A DNA stretch of 64,000 nucleotides from Aedoeadaptatus coxii (GTDB lineage Bacteria > Bacillota > Clostridia > Tissierellales > Peptoniphilaceae), in contig NZ_KQ960157.1 in the NCBI RefSeq assembly GCF_001553115.1, positions 1-64,000 of the forward strand. The letters are read 5' to 3'. The notes under the pieces were generated by a model that searched no databases, was not told the origin of the DNA, and saw nothing but the letters and a program-made list of their open reading frames with translations. A program made the translations under genes and the position numbers. The stretch's first letter is position 1, and each line of letters starts with the position of its first letter. Below are positions 53,952-61,156 of the stretch, piece after piece.

Positions 53952-55070
53952 TTAGATCATGTCTGCAAAAGTTTGTAATGCAGTTTTGGCTTGTTCGAAG
54001 CTGACCATTTGTTGGTCGACTTCCACCATGTTCATGGGGATGTGTTCTTTTTGAAGATCGTCGCGAAGGATCGGGTAATCGAACTCGTCGGTGTCGCTGA
54101 ATTTGGTCATTAAGTAAATGACGCCGGCGGCTCCCGATTCTTTTACTTTCTTCGCAATAATCGGTCCTCTTAATTTCTTTTCATCGAATACGAAGGTATT
54201 GCCTTCGATATCGGCGAAAACTTGTGCCAATGCGCGGAGGGGATTGCCCGTTCCTTCTTTGGCTTGAACTTCATATTGTAAACTTTCGTGTAGTACATTG
54301 TCATCGACGATGCCGAAGCCGAATTCTTCGAAGATCTTTAGAATGTCTTCGCTGTTGACGAGAATACCGGTGGTGACGACTTTTTTACCTTTGAAGTCTT
54401 CTTCCGGCATGGCTTTCAATGCTTCGTTGATTTCCTTTACTTTTGCAAGGTGTTCGTCTTTTGCGTAGCAATATGCACTGGAGAAGACGCGGTTGCGAAG
54501 TAGAGGCGTTACGGTGTTTAAGTGTTTGGCAGCCAAGGCGCTAAATTCGAGCATGGCTTTTCTATGTTCGTTATAAAGCTTAATGGCTTCTTCGATCGCG
54601 TCGTCGGAAATATCGTTTCCGGCGATTTTGGCCAGGTTATCTCTTAAGTGAGCGAATTGACGCGCATTGTATTCGATACCCGCTTCGATCTTACGGTTTT
54701 GACCGTAGGGAATGTAGAGCATGGGTACTTGAGGAATGGCGCGTTTCCAGTTTTGACTGAAACCTTTTAAGCCGTCGCTTAAATTGGTAATGAGCATGCC
54801 GGAAAGTTTATCTAATTTGCCTTGAAGACCCAAGTCCATGGTTCTCAAGATAATGGATGCGTAGAATGCCGGGAAGTATTCCTTCGCTTCTACAACTTCG
54901 CCTTCGGCGCCCCAAATGGTAACGGGTACGAGGCCTGCTGCGTGAATAATTTCTTCGGGTACGACGCCCGGAGCGGAAATACCGATTACTTTTTTGCCTT
55001 CATCCACATAGTGATCGATGGCTTTTAATACATCTGTATTTAATGCTTGAATAAGATCTACCGCTGTCAC
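53952..55070 (-). CDS. hadC: 2-hydroxyacyl-CoA dehydratase, HadC-like subunit without cluster cysteines
   Basis: A 372-residue HgdB/HadC-family subunit: VVPEEIIHAAGLVPVTIWG, FSQNWKRAIPQVPMLYI, QNRKIEAGIEY, EHRKAMLEF, EVDQQMVSFEQAKTALQTFADMI. Relatives in this family carry conserved cysteines in the PEEIIHAAG strand, in FPAF-C-S, in CDTL before the QNW motif and in MMKFCDP. Here these positions are Val, Ala, Ser (LSDGLKG) and Ser (MTKFSDT); the whole protein has a single cysteine (AYCYAKDEH), which is not at a ligand site. The frame is uninterrupted and the length normal. It should pair with HadB, encoded 2 nt upstream. Confidence 0.92.
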   Translation of the reverse strand: MTAVDLIQALNTDVLKAIDHYVDEGKKVIGISAPGVVPEEIIHAAGLVPVTIWGAEGEVVEAKEYFPAFYASIILRTMDLGLQGKLDKLSGMLITNLSDGLKGFSQNWKRAIPQVPMLYIPYGQNRKIEAGIEYNARQFAHLRDNLAKIAGNDISDDAIEEAIKLYNEHRKAMLEFSALAAKHLNTVTPLLRNRVFSSAYCYAKDEHLAKVKEINEALKAMPEEDFKGKKVVTTGILVNSEDILKIFEEFGFGIVDDNVLHESLQYEVQAKEGTGNPLRALAQVFADIEGNTFVFDEKKLRGPIIAKKVKESGAAGVIYLMTKFSDTDEFDYPILRDDLQKEHIPMNMVEVDQQMVSFEQAKTALQTFADMI

Positions 55071-55072
55071 TT

Positions 55073-56335
55073 TTATGCCTCCTTAGATTTCTTTTGTTTG
55101 TTGGCTTCCATAACTTCGATAAGGCCTTGAACACGGGTGTCGTATTGTGCCTCGGAGAAGTTTCTCGGGTCGGCTTGGTCGCCGTCGAAGGTTGCCGTCG
55201 GGAGGCCGGTCTTTTCTCTGAAATCTCTTTCCATTTCGTAGGAAATAGCACTCCATTGTTTGCAGGAACGGTTAATGTGAACGAGCATGCCGTCGACATT
55301 GTTGTTTTCCGCAAGTTTCAAGCGCATATCGAGGGCGCGTTCGTAGCTGATGGCATTGGGTGTTGCACAGTAAGCTTCCATGAGCTCTCTCGTGTTGTTG
55401 TAAACATAACCGAATGCATCGGCATAAACGGTGCCGACGACGTTGACGCCTTGGCCTTGAAGGCCTTTATAGGTGTGACGAAGGTGGGGCCAGCAAGCGA
55501 TACCTTCGAAGATGATGCGGTATTTTTCTTCGCCTTTAAATCCGGATTCGCCTCTTTTAACTTTTTCGTCGAATTCTTCGGCTAAGCGTTCAAACGCGAT
55601 GGCCGATTCCAATTTACCTCTCGCACAAACGGCAACGGCCATGTGGTTGAAAATATCAAATCCACTGAAGGGAGAGGGGGTGTATTTGGAATAAGACGTA
55701 GCGTCGAGCCAGGCTCTACCGGTTCTATCGGAGATTTCCATGACTTCTTCGAATTTGTCTTGATCCCATTTTTTGCCGGAAATTTCTTCCAGTTGTTTAA
55801 TGGCAACGTCGAATTGTCCCTTTAAATAGTCGACGCGGTCTTGGCCGGCATCGTATTCGTTGTTATAGGGAACGTCGATCATAATAAAGGGTACGTTTAA
55901 ATCTCTCGCGAGATTTTCATACCATTTGATCATGCAGTTACAGATATTGTTGCAGCAAGCGACAAAATCCGGTTGGGGCATGTTGAGTTCGGGGATGTCG
56001 GTTTCTTCCGTGTACGCCATGGAAATTCTCGCATAGGCGCAGATGTCGTTGGAATAACCGCTATCTTCCGCTACATTACACATTCTTTCCCCGCCGCCTT
56101 TAGCCGATACGGCTGCCGCGTGGTTTTCCGGATAGACGACCTTAATGTCCAATGTTTCCAGAATTTCTTGGGGGAAGTTCGATGCACACCAACCTACAGG
56201 TTCGCCGGCTTCTTTTGCCGCCATGGCATCTTTATAGCCTTGGCCGGCAATCATGCCGATCATTTTAGCAGGGGGCACATCTTTGTATTGCTCTCTTATT
56301 TGGGCTTCTCTTTCTTTTAACGATTCTTTAGACAT
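55073..56335 (-). CDS. hadB: 2-hydroxyacyl-CoA dehydratase, HadB-like (cluster-bearing) subunit
   Basis: A 420-residue subunit; ATG at 56335 after AAGGAAGG, although the frame is open 22 codons further. Cysteine-rich, as expected for the catalytic [4Fe-4S] subunit: GWCASNFPQEIL, RMCNVAEDSGYSNDICAYAR, ACCNNICNCMIKWYE, GIACWPHLRH and NRSCKQWS. Binds the 2-hydroxyacyl-CoA and performs the radical (ketyl) dehydration after one-electron activation by HadI. Encoded between hadI (13-nt gap) and hadC (2-nt gap). Confidence 0.93.
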   Translation of the reverse strand: MSKESLKEREAQIREQYKDVPPAKMIGMIAGQGYKDAMAAKEAGEPVGWCASNFPQEILETLDIKVVYPENHAAAVSAKGGGERMCNVAEDSGYSNDICAYARISMAYTEETDIPELNMPQPDFVACCNNICNCMIKWYENLARDLNVPFIMIDVPYNNEYDAGQDRVDYLKGQFDVAIKQLEEISGKKWDQDKFEEVMEISDRTGRAWLDATSYSKYTPSPFSGFDIFNHMAVAVCARGKLESAIAFERLAEEFDEKVKRGESGFKGEEKYRIIFEGIACWPHLRHTYKGLQGQGVNVVGTVYADAFGYVYNNTRELMEAYCATPNAISYERALDMRLKLAENNNVDGMLVHINRSCKQWSAISYEMERDFREKTGLPTATFDGDQADPRNFSEAQYDTRVQGLIEVMEANKQKKSKEA

Positions 56336-56348
56336 ACTCAATCCTTCC

Positions 56349-57134
56349 TTAACTCTGTTTTTTGCATTCTTCAAAGGCATAGAGTGCGGCGCCGAAGGCA
56401 CCTGCTAATTGGGAATCCTTTGAAACTTTAATTTCGCAGTCCAACTCGTTTTCCAATGCCCGTACAATGCCGGGATTTTTAGAAACACCGCCGGTCATGG
56501 CGACGGGCTTTTTCAAGCCGACCCGCCGTGCAAGACCTGCGACTTTAGTAGCGACGGAAGCGTGAATACCGCGCACGATGTTTGGAATCGAAATATCTTT
56601 CGCCAGGGCCGAAATAACCTCCGACTCGGCGAAGACCGTACAAGTCGAACTGATGGAGGCTTTTTCCGTCGCCTGTGCATCCAGCGTTCCTAAATCATCA
56701 ATGCTCACATCTAATACATTGGCCATAACTTCGAGAAAGCGTCCGGTGCCTGCGGCACATTTGTCGTTCATTAGGAAGTTTTGCAGCATACCGTCTCGAA
56801 TAGCTAATGCCTTAATATCTTGGCCGCCGATATCCACAATGGTTCCAATGTCGCCGAAGAGATAAACTCCACCCTTTGCGTGACAACTTAACTCGCTCAT
56901 GGTTTTGTCGGCATCTTTAAAAGAATTTCTGCCGTAACCCGTCGCGACAATATAGTCGATCTCCTCGCGCTTGATGCCGGTTTTATCGAGTACTAACTCG
57001 ATGACCTGTTTGGCACCTGTCGTGCCGGCGCCAAGACTTACCACTTCTTTTGCCAAGACATCTACTCCGTTTTTCAAAATTACGGCCTTTGAAGACGTGG
57101 AGCCGATGTCGATGCCCATGGTTATAATATCCAC
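56349..57134 (-). CDS. hadI: 2-hydroxyacyl-CoA dehydratase activator (archerase ATPase)
   Basis: A 261-residue ASKHA-fold ATPase that injects one electron into the dehydratase with ATP hydrolysis. Phosphate-binding GIDIGSTSSKAVIL, VDIGGQDIKALAI, and both cysteines that bridge the dimer [4Fe-4S] cluster: NDKCAAGTGRFLE and SSTCTVFAESEV. C-terminal GGVSKNPGIVRALE completes the fold. Of normal length for the family; between hadA and hadB as in C. difficile. Confidence 0.95.
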   Translation of the reverse strand: MDIITMGIDIGSTSSKAVILKNGVDVLAKEVVSLGAGTTGAKQVIELVLDKTGIKREEIDYIVATGYGRNSFKDADKTMSELSCHAKGGVYLFGDIGTIVDIGGQDIKALAIRDGMLQNFLMNDKCAAGTGRFLEVMANVLDVSIDDLGTLDAQATEKASISSTCTVFAESEVISALAKDISIPNIVRGIHASVATKVAGLARRVGLKKPVAMTGGVSKNPGIVRALENELDCEIKVSKDSQLAGAFGAALYAFEECKKQS

Positions 57135-57164
57135 ATTTCCATCCTTACTAATTGATTCTAAAAA

Positions 57165-58403
57165 CTATTTTTCTTCCCATTCGTAGGCAATTTTGTTTTC
57201 GTACAGTTCGCCGATCTTCTTGTCGTCGTAGCCGAGTTCTTTGAGAATTTCGGTGGTGTGTTCGCCGATGAGCGGGCCCTTTTCGTAAGGCGTCTTGCCC
57301 ATTTCGGTGTAGCGAACCGGTTGATTGACGAGAATACGTTCGCCACTGGGGTATTCCATCTTGCGGAAGCAGTCGTTAGCCCAAGCTTGTTCGTCTTCGA
57401 GAATTTCTTCCCAGTTTTGAGCGAGTGCGAAGGGGATGTCCGCTTCTGTTAAGATTTCTTTCCATTCGGCGTAATCTTTGGTTCCGAAACGTTCCATGAT
57501 GACGTCGTAAAGGTGAGAACCTAATTTGTTTTCAATTAAGTTTTGAACCGGGAAATAACGATCGTCGTTTAAATACTCCGTAAGACCGAGTGCCGTCATG
57601 AATTTTTCGAAATACGTGTTGTAGTCCGGCATACAGGTTTGAACGTAGCGTTCATCTTTACTTCTCCAGCAAGCCAAGAAGGGATTCGGAGATTCTTTAA
57701 TGTTGATCGGGTATTTTTCACCGTGATCGGTGTATTGAGCAGCTTGAACCATCATGCCCATGTTGAAAATAGCAGTTTCAAACAAGCTGGTTTCAACTTT
57801 TTCGCCTTTGCCCGTCATTTTTGCGTGGTAAAGAGCAGCTAAAATACCGGCTGCAAGGTTCATACCGACGTTGTGGTCGCCTACGCCAGGAACGACGTTC
57901 ATGGGTACGCCGTCACGTTGTCTCAAGGTTTCGAGGTAACCGCCCCGTGCAAAGAACGAGGTAAAGTCAAAACCGGGAAGGTTTTTGTCCGGTCCGAATT
58001 CGCCGTAACCTGTACACATACCGTAAACAAGTTTCGGGAATTTTTCCTTTAACGTATCGTAATCGAGTCCTGCTTTTTCGAGGGCCTTCGTACGCCAGTT
58101 TGTAATTAAGACATCGGCATCTTCAAGTAACTTAAAGAGGATTTCTTTTCCTTCTTCACCGCGGGTGTCGATGGAGATACATCTCTTGTTTCCGTTTTCA
58201 AGTTCCCACGTCGTGTTTTCATACATGTCCAAAGGTCTTCCTTCGGAAGGAGCAGTGTAACGCAAGGGGTCGCCGCCGGAACGTTCAACCTTAATAACGT
58301 CTGCGCCCAAGTCGGCTAAGAAACGTCCGGTTGTAGCAGCTGCAATAAATGTAGCCAACTCGACAACCTTTACACCTTCCAAAAGTTTTCTGCTTTCTGT
58401 CAT
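57165..58403 (-). CDS. hadA: 2-hydroxyacyl-CoA transferase (class III, CaiB/BaiF family)
   Basis: A 412-residue class III CoA-transferase that moves CoA from the product acyl-CoA to the (R)-2-hydroxy acid. Typical blocks: KVVELATFIAAATTGRFLADLGADVIKVE, GNKRCISIDTRGEEGKEILFKLL, NWRTKALEKAGLDY, MCTGYGEFGPDKNLPGFDFTSF (the aspartate of GFD lies in the catalytic region). ATG after GAAAGGATGG. Follows gntR by 74 nt with no terminator, so gntR and hadA are probably co-transcribed. Confidence 0.93.
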   Translation of the reverse strand: MTESRKLLEGVKVVELATFIAAATTGRFLADLGADVIKVERSGGDPLRYTAPSEGRPLDMYENTTWELENGNKRCISIDTRGEEGKEILFKLLEDADVLITNWRTKALEKAGLDYDTLKEKFPKLVYGMCTGYGEFGPDKNLPGFDFTSFFARGGYLETLRQRDGVPMNVVPGVGDHNVGMNLAAGILAALYHAKMTGKGEKVETSLFETAIFNMGMMVQAAQYTDHGEKYPINIKESPNPFLACWRSKDERYVQTCMPDYNTYFEKFMTALGLTEYLNDDRYFPVQNLIENKLGSHLYDVIMERFGTKDYAEWKEILTEADIPFALAQNWEEILEDEQAWANDCFRKMEYPSGERILVNQPVRYTEMGKTPYEKGPLIGEHTTEILKELGYDDKKIGELYENKIAYEWEEK

Positions 58404-58477
58404 CTAATCCATCCTTTCAAGTCACACTCTGCCTTTGCAGAAGAAATGTTTGACAAAACTAATACTTAACAATATAG

Positions 58478-59143
58478 CTACTCGAAAAAATTTGTAAACT
58501 CCGGATCATCCACGACCATTCCGTGCACCGTATTAATGTGAACATCTGTCGCCAATAATGCGGCGTCGAGATCGTTGGATTTCACGGCCTCCAAAATTTT
58601 TTCGTGCTGCTCGACAAGCGTCGCCAGATAGACGCCGCTGTCCACGTAAATATTACGCCAACGCGCAATATGAAGAAGATGCTGATCCAGTAAATGAAGA
58701 ATGTCTTCGGAATCATTGCCCGCGAGAATATAATTGTGAAACTGCTCGTCTAAGAGACGAAACTTTTCCACGTATTTTTTCTCGCCCTCAAACTGACGCT
58801 GCTTTTGAAGATTCAGTTCCATCTTCCCGATCGTGTCCTCTTTTAAAATAGGCCCCGCCATAAAACGTCTCAGAACTTCTTTTTCTACTGCTGCACGGAT
58901 GAATAATGCCTTTTGTATGTAGTTTAAGTTCACGAGACTGACGTAGGTGCCCCTTTGGGGATACACTTTCAAGAGATTACTTTCAACTAATCGAGCAAAA
59001 GCTCCGCGAACGACGGATCTCGATACATTATACTCGGCGCTGACAGCGTTTTCGCTAAGCTGCATGCCCGGATATAGGGACAGATCAATTATTCGTCGGA
59101 GCAAGTCGTCATATAAAGCATAAGAATTCATCTTCATTTCCAC
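58478..59143 (-). CDS. GntR-family regulator with FCD domain
   Basis: About 221 residues. The start is taken as GTG (59141-59143), 6 nt after AAGGAG; an ATG two codons later is possible, and the frame is open another 17 codons upstream through the operator. N-terminal winged helix-turn-helix (LLRRIIDLSLYPGMQLSENAVSAEYNVSRSVVRGAFARLVESNLLKVYPQRGTYVS); C-terminal FCD domain with the metal-ligand pattern DEQFHNYIL, VEQHEKILEAV and DVHINT. Such regulators sense organic acids or CoA-pathway intermediates. The same 12-bp palindrome lies at its own promoter, at the divergent ligase and at acd, so it probably autoregulates and controls the Had pathway. Confidence 0.9.
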   Translation of the reverse strand: MEMKMNSYALYDDLLRRIIDLSLYPGMQLSENAVSAEYNVSRSVVRGAFARLVESNLLKVYPQRGTYVSLVNLNYIQKALFIRAAVEKEVLRRFMAGPILKEDTIGKMELNLQKQRQFEGEKKYVEKFRLLDEQFHNYILAGNDSEDILHLLDQHLLHIARWRNIYVDSGVYLATLVEQHEKILEAVKSNDLDAALLATDVHINTVHGMVVDDPEFTNFFE

Positions 59144-59155
59144 ACCCGTCTCCTT

Positions 59156-59175
59156 CTTGTGTACTAGTCTACTAT
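59156..59175 (-). promoter_or_regulatory. GntR-type operator before gntR-had
   Basis: CTTGTGTACTAG (59156-59167) directly upstream of the gntR ribosome binding site, continued by GTCTACTAT (59167-59175). A weak promoter (TTCTTG, 17 nt, TAGTAG) would place the start inside it. Confidence 0.7.
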
Positions 59176-59409
59176 TTCGTAAAAACAATTGCAAGAAGAT
59201 TTTCTAAAAATTAACAAACAAGGATTTTCTTAAGTTATACTTTATATGTGTCTTTCTAATCCCTAAAATTACAACTTTATATAGGTTTTTAATCTTTCAG
59301 AATAAAATCTCCTTCACGGGTTGATCTGTGAAATGCTTTTCCTCGTTTTGTTATTATTTTATTTCATTTTCTTTTTTTTCGCAAATTTCCTCGTTTGTTT
59401 TTTTACATT
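59176..59409. other. AT-rich divergent intergenic region
   Basis: About 235 nt between the gntR operator and the ligase promoter; very AT-rich, no coding frame and no strong inverted repeat. Probably upstream promoter sequence only. Confidence 0.5.
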
Positions 59410-59458
59410 TTTACTTGATATTTTTTTATTTTATAGTAAAGTAGTTCTTGTATACTAG
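59410..59458 (+). promoter_or_regulatory. Promoter and GntR-type operator of the acyl-CoA ligase gene
   Basis: Candidate pairs TTTACT (59410-59415)/TATAGT (59432-59437) with 16 nt, or TTGATA (59415-59420)/TAAAGT (59437-59442) with 16 nt. The palindrome CTTGTATACTAG (59447-59458) covers the expected start point. Confidence 0.7.
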
Positions 59459-59519
59459 TACTTATCGCCATGTGCAGCATAATGAAAATGGTTTCTGCGT
59501 TCCTATGTTGGGAGGTTTC

Positions 59520-61031
59520 ATGGACTATTATAAGACGATCGGTTGCATGCCTTTTGAGTGGAAAAAGAAGCACCCGCAAAATGTCGCCATTATTCACAAA
59601 AATAAATCCTATACTTACGAGGATCTACATAATATTTCTCTTTCCTTCGCCGCCTATTTTGCAACAAGCGGCGTAAAGCGGGGAGATCACGTTTTGATCA
59701 TGGGCAAAAATTCCGCCGATTGGCTCTTTGCCTTTTTCGGCTTGCAAATGCTCGGCGCCGTTACCGTTCCCGTCAACCCCTCGTACACGACGGCGGAAAT
59801 CGCACAGATCATGAACATCGTCGGCGCCAAATACGTGGTCACTAACGAATTTCACGATTATGCTCAGCAAATTAAAAACATCCACAAGATTTCAAAAGAT
59901 TACACCATACTCTATACCAATCGCGGATACCAATATTCCCATTTGCTCACCCTTAAAATTCATAATCAGCCGGAAGATGTTGCCTGTATTCTCTTAACCT
60001 CCGGAACCACAGGCGTCCCCAAAGGCGTACAGCTCACCCACATTAATCTTTTGCACAACGCCGCGAAAGTTTCCGAGATTACCGGCTGGAATGACGGGGA
60101 TAATTTCTTGTTGAGCGTGCCCCTCTTCCACTGTTTCGGTCTATCCGCCACCACTCTTTGCGCCTTAATGGCGGGCGCAAAGCTTACGATTTTGGACAGC
60201 ACGAAATCTTCCCATTTACTGGCCAGCATCGCCCAATACCACATTACGGTCTTTAACGGCGTGCCCGCCCTTTACCTCGTCGCCATGCGCCACAACGATC
60301 TCCGCCACTACGATCTTTCGTCTCTGCGCTCCGGCATTATTGCAGGTTCCCCCCTTACCTCGCGGGAATACATGGCCATTAAGAAAAATTTCGGCATCAA
60401 ATACCTGATTCAATCCTACGGCCAAACGGAAACTTCTCCCGCCATTACGGTGGTGCGCCCCGACGAAGACGACGACATCGCGTCGGTAAGTGTCGGCACG
60501 GTCATCGACGACTGCGAAATCGCCATCGTCGACGACGACCTCAAGCCGCTTCCCGTGGGAAAAGCCGGCAACATCGTCGTGCGGGGAAAAAATGTGATGC
60601 GGGGTTATATTAACGGAAAGAATACTTACACGGAAAAAGATTGGCTCTGCACCGGCGACATCGGCTTGGTGGATGAAAAAGGCCATCTCTTTATTTCCGG
60701 CCGCACGAAAGATATTATTATTCGCGGCGGCGAAAATATATCCGCCCTGGAAATCGAAAACGTCGTAAAAGAACTGGATTATGTAGAGCAAGCGCGGGCT
60801 TTAGCTCAAAAAGATCCTATGATGGGCGAAGAAGTTTGCCTAAATGTATCCCTTACCGACGACAGAGATCCAAAAGAAGCGGAAGAAGCCATTCGCGAGC
60901 ACTTGGCGGAAAGACTCGTGCGCTACAAAATGCCGAAATACATCATCATTCACCACGCCCTTCCCGCCAACGGAACGGGCAAAATCGACGACAAAGCGCT
61001 GCTCTGTTGGATGAAACAACACTTAGGCTAA
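59520..61031 (+). CDS. AMP-forming acyl-CoA synthetase
   Basis: A 503-residue ANL-superfamily ligase that activates a carboxylic acid with ATP and CoA. ATG at 59520 after GGGAGG; the frame is open upstream through the operator, which is not a start. Motifs: ILLTSGTTGVPKGVQLTH (P-loop), YGQTETSPAITVV, WLCTGDIGLVDEKGHLFISG, RTKDIIIRGGENIS and the catalytic lysine in NGTGKIDDKAL. Substrate unknown; a medium- or branched-chain acid is likely from its shared operator with the Had genes, where it could prime the HadA CoA cycle. Confidence 0.92.
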   Translation: MDYYKTIGCMPFEWKKKHPQNVAIIHKNKSYTYEDLHNISLSFAAYFATSGVKRGDHVLIMGKNSADWLFAFFGLQMLGAVTVPVNPSYTTAEIAQIMNIVGAKYVVTNEFHDYAQQIKNIHKISKDYTILYTNRGYQYSHLLTLKIHNQPEDVACILLTSGTTGVPKGVQLTHINLLHNAAKVSEITGWNDGDNFLLSVPLFHCFGLSATTLCALMAGAKLTILDSTKSSHLLASIAQYHITVFNGVPALYLVAMRHNDLRHYDLSSLRSGIIAGSPLTSREYMAIKKNFGIKYLIQSYGQTETSPAITVVRPDEDDDIASVSVGTVIDDCEIAIVDDDLKPLPVGKAGNIVVRGKNVMRGYINGKNTYTEKDWLCTGDIGLVDEKGHLFISGRTKDIIIRGGENISALEIENVVKELDYVEQARALAQKDPMMGEEVCLNVSLTDDRDPKEAEEAIREHLAERLVRYKMPKYIIIHHALPANGTGKIDDKALLCWMKQHLG

Positions 61032-61053
61032 TTATCTTTCAACCGAAGGAGAA

Positions 61054-61081
61054 GGCTCGGGCATACACCCGAGTCTTTTTT
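61054..61081 (+). terminator. Terminator of the acyl-CoA ligase gene
   Basis: GGCTCGGG/CCCGAGTC stem (one G-U), 6-nt loop, T-run. Confidence 0.85.
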
Positions 61082-61111
61082 GCGCCTTTGATTTGGAAAT
61101 GCTGTTTTTAT

Positions 61112-61146
61112 TTTTTCTAATTGATGTATAATATCAATTAGAAAAA
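61112..61146 (+). promoter_or_regulatory. Promoter inside a perfect 14-bp inverted repeat
   Basis: TTTTTCTAATTGAT (61112-61125) and its exact complement (61133-61146) enclose GTATAAT, which is the -10 box (TATAAT, 61127-61132). No good -35 is present. The right arm runs into the ribosome binding site of the DUF438 gene. Confidence 0.75.
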
Positions 61147-61156
61147 GGAGATGCAT

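Noticed and set aside
53952-55070. hadC as a pseudogene
   Set aside because: The frame is intact, of normal length, and all non-cysteine family blocks are conserved, so the cysteine loss looks selected or tolerated rather than decay.
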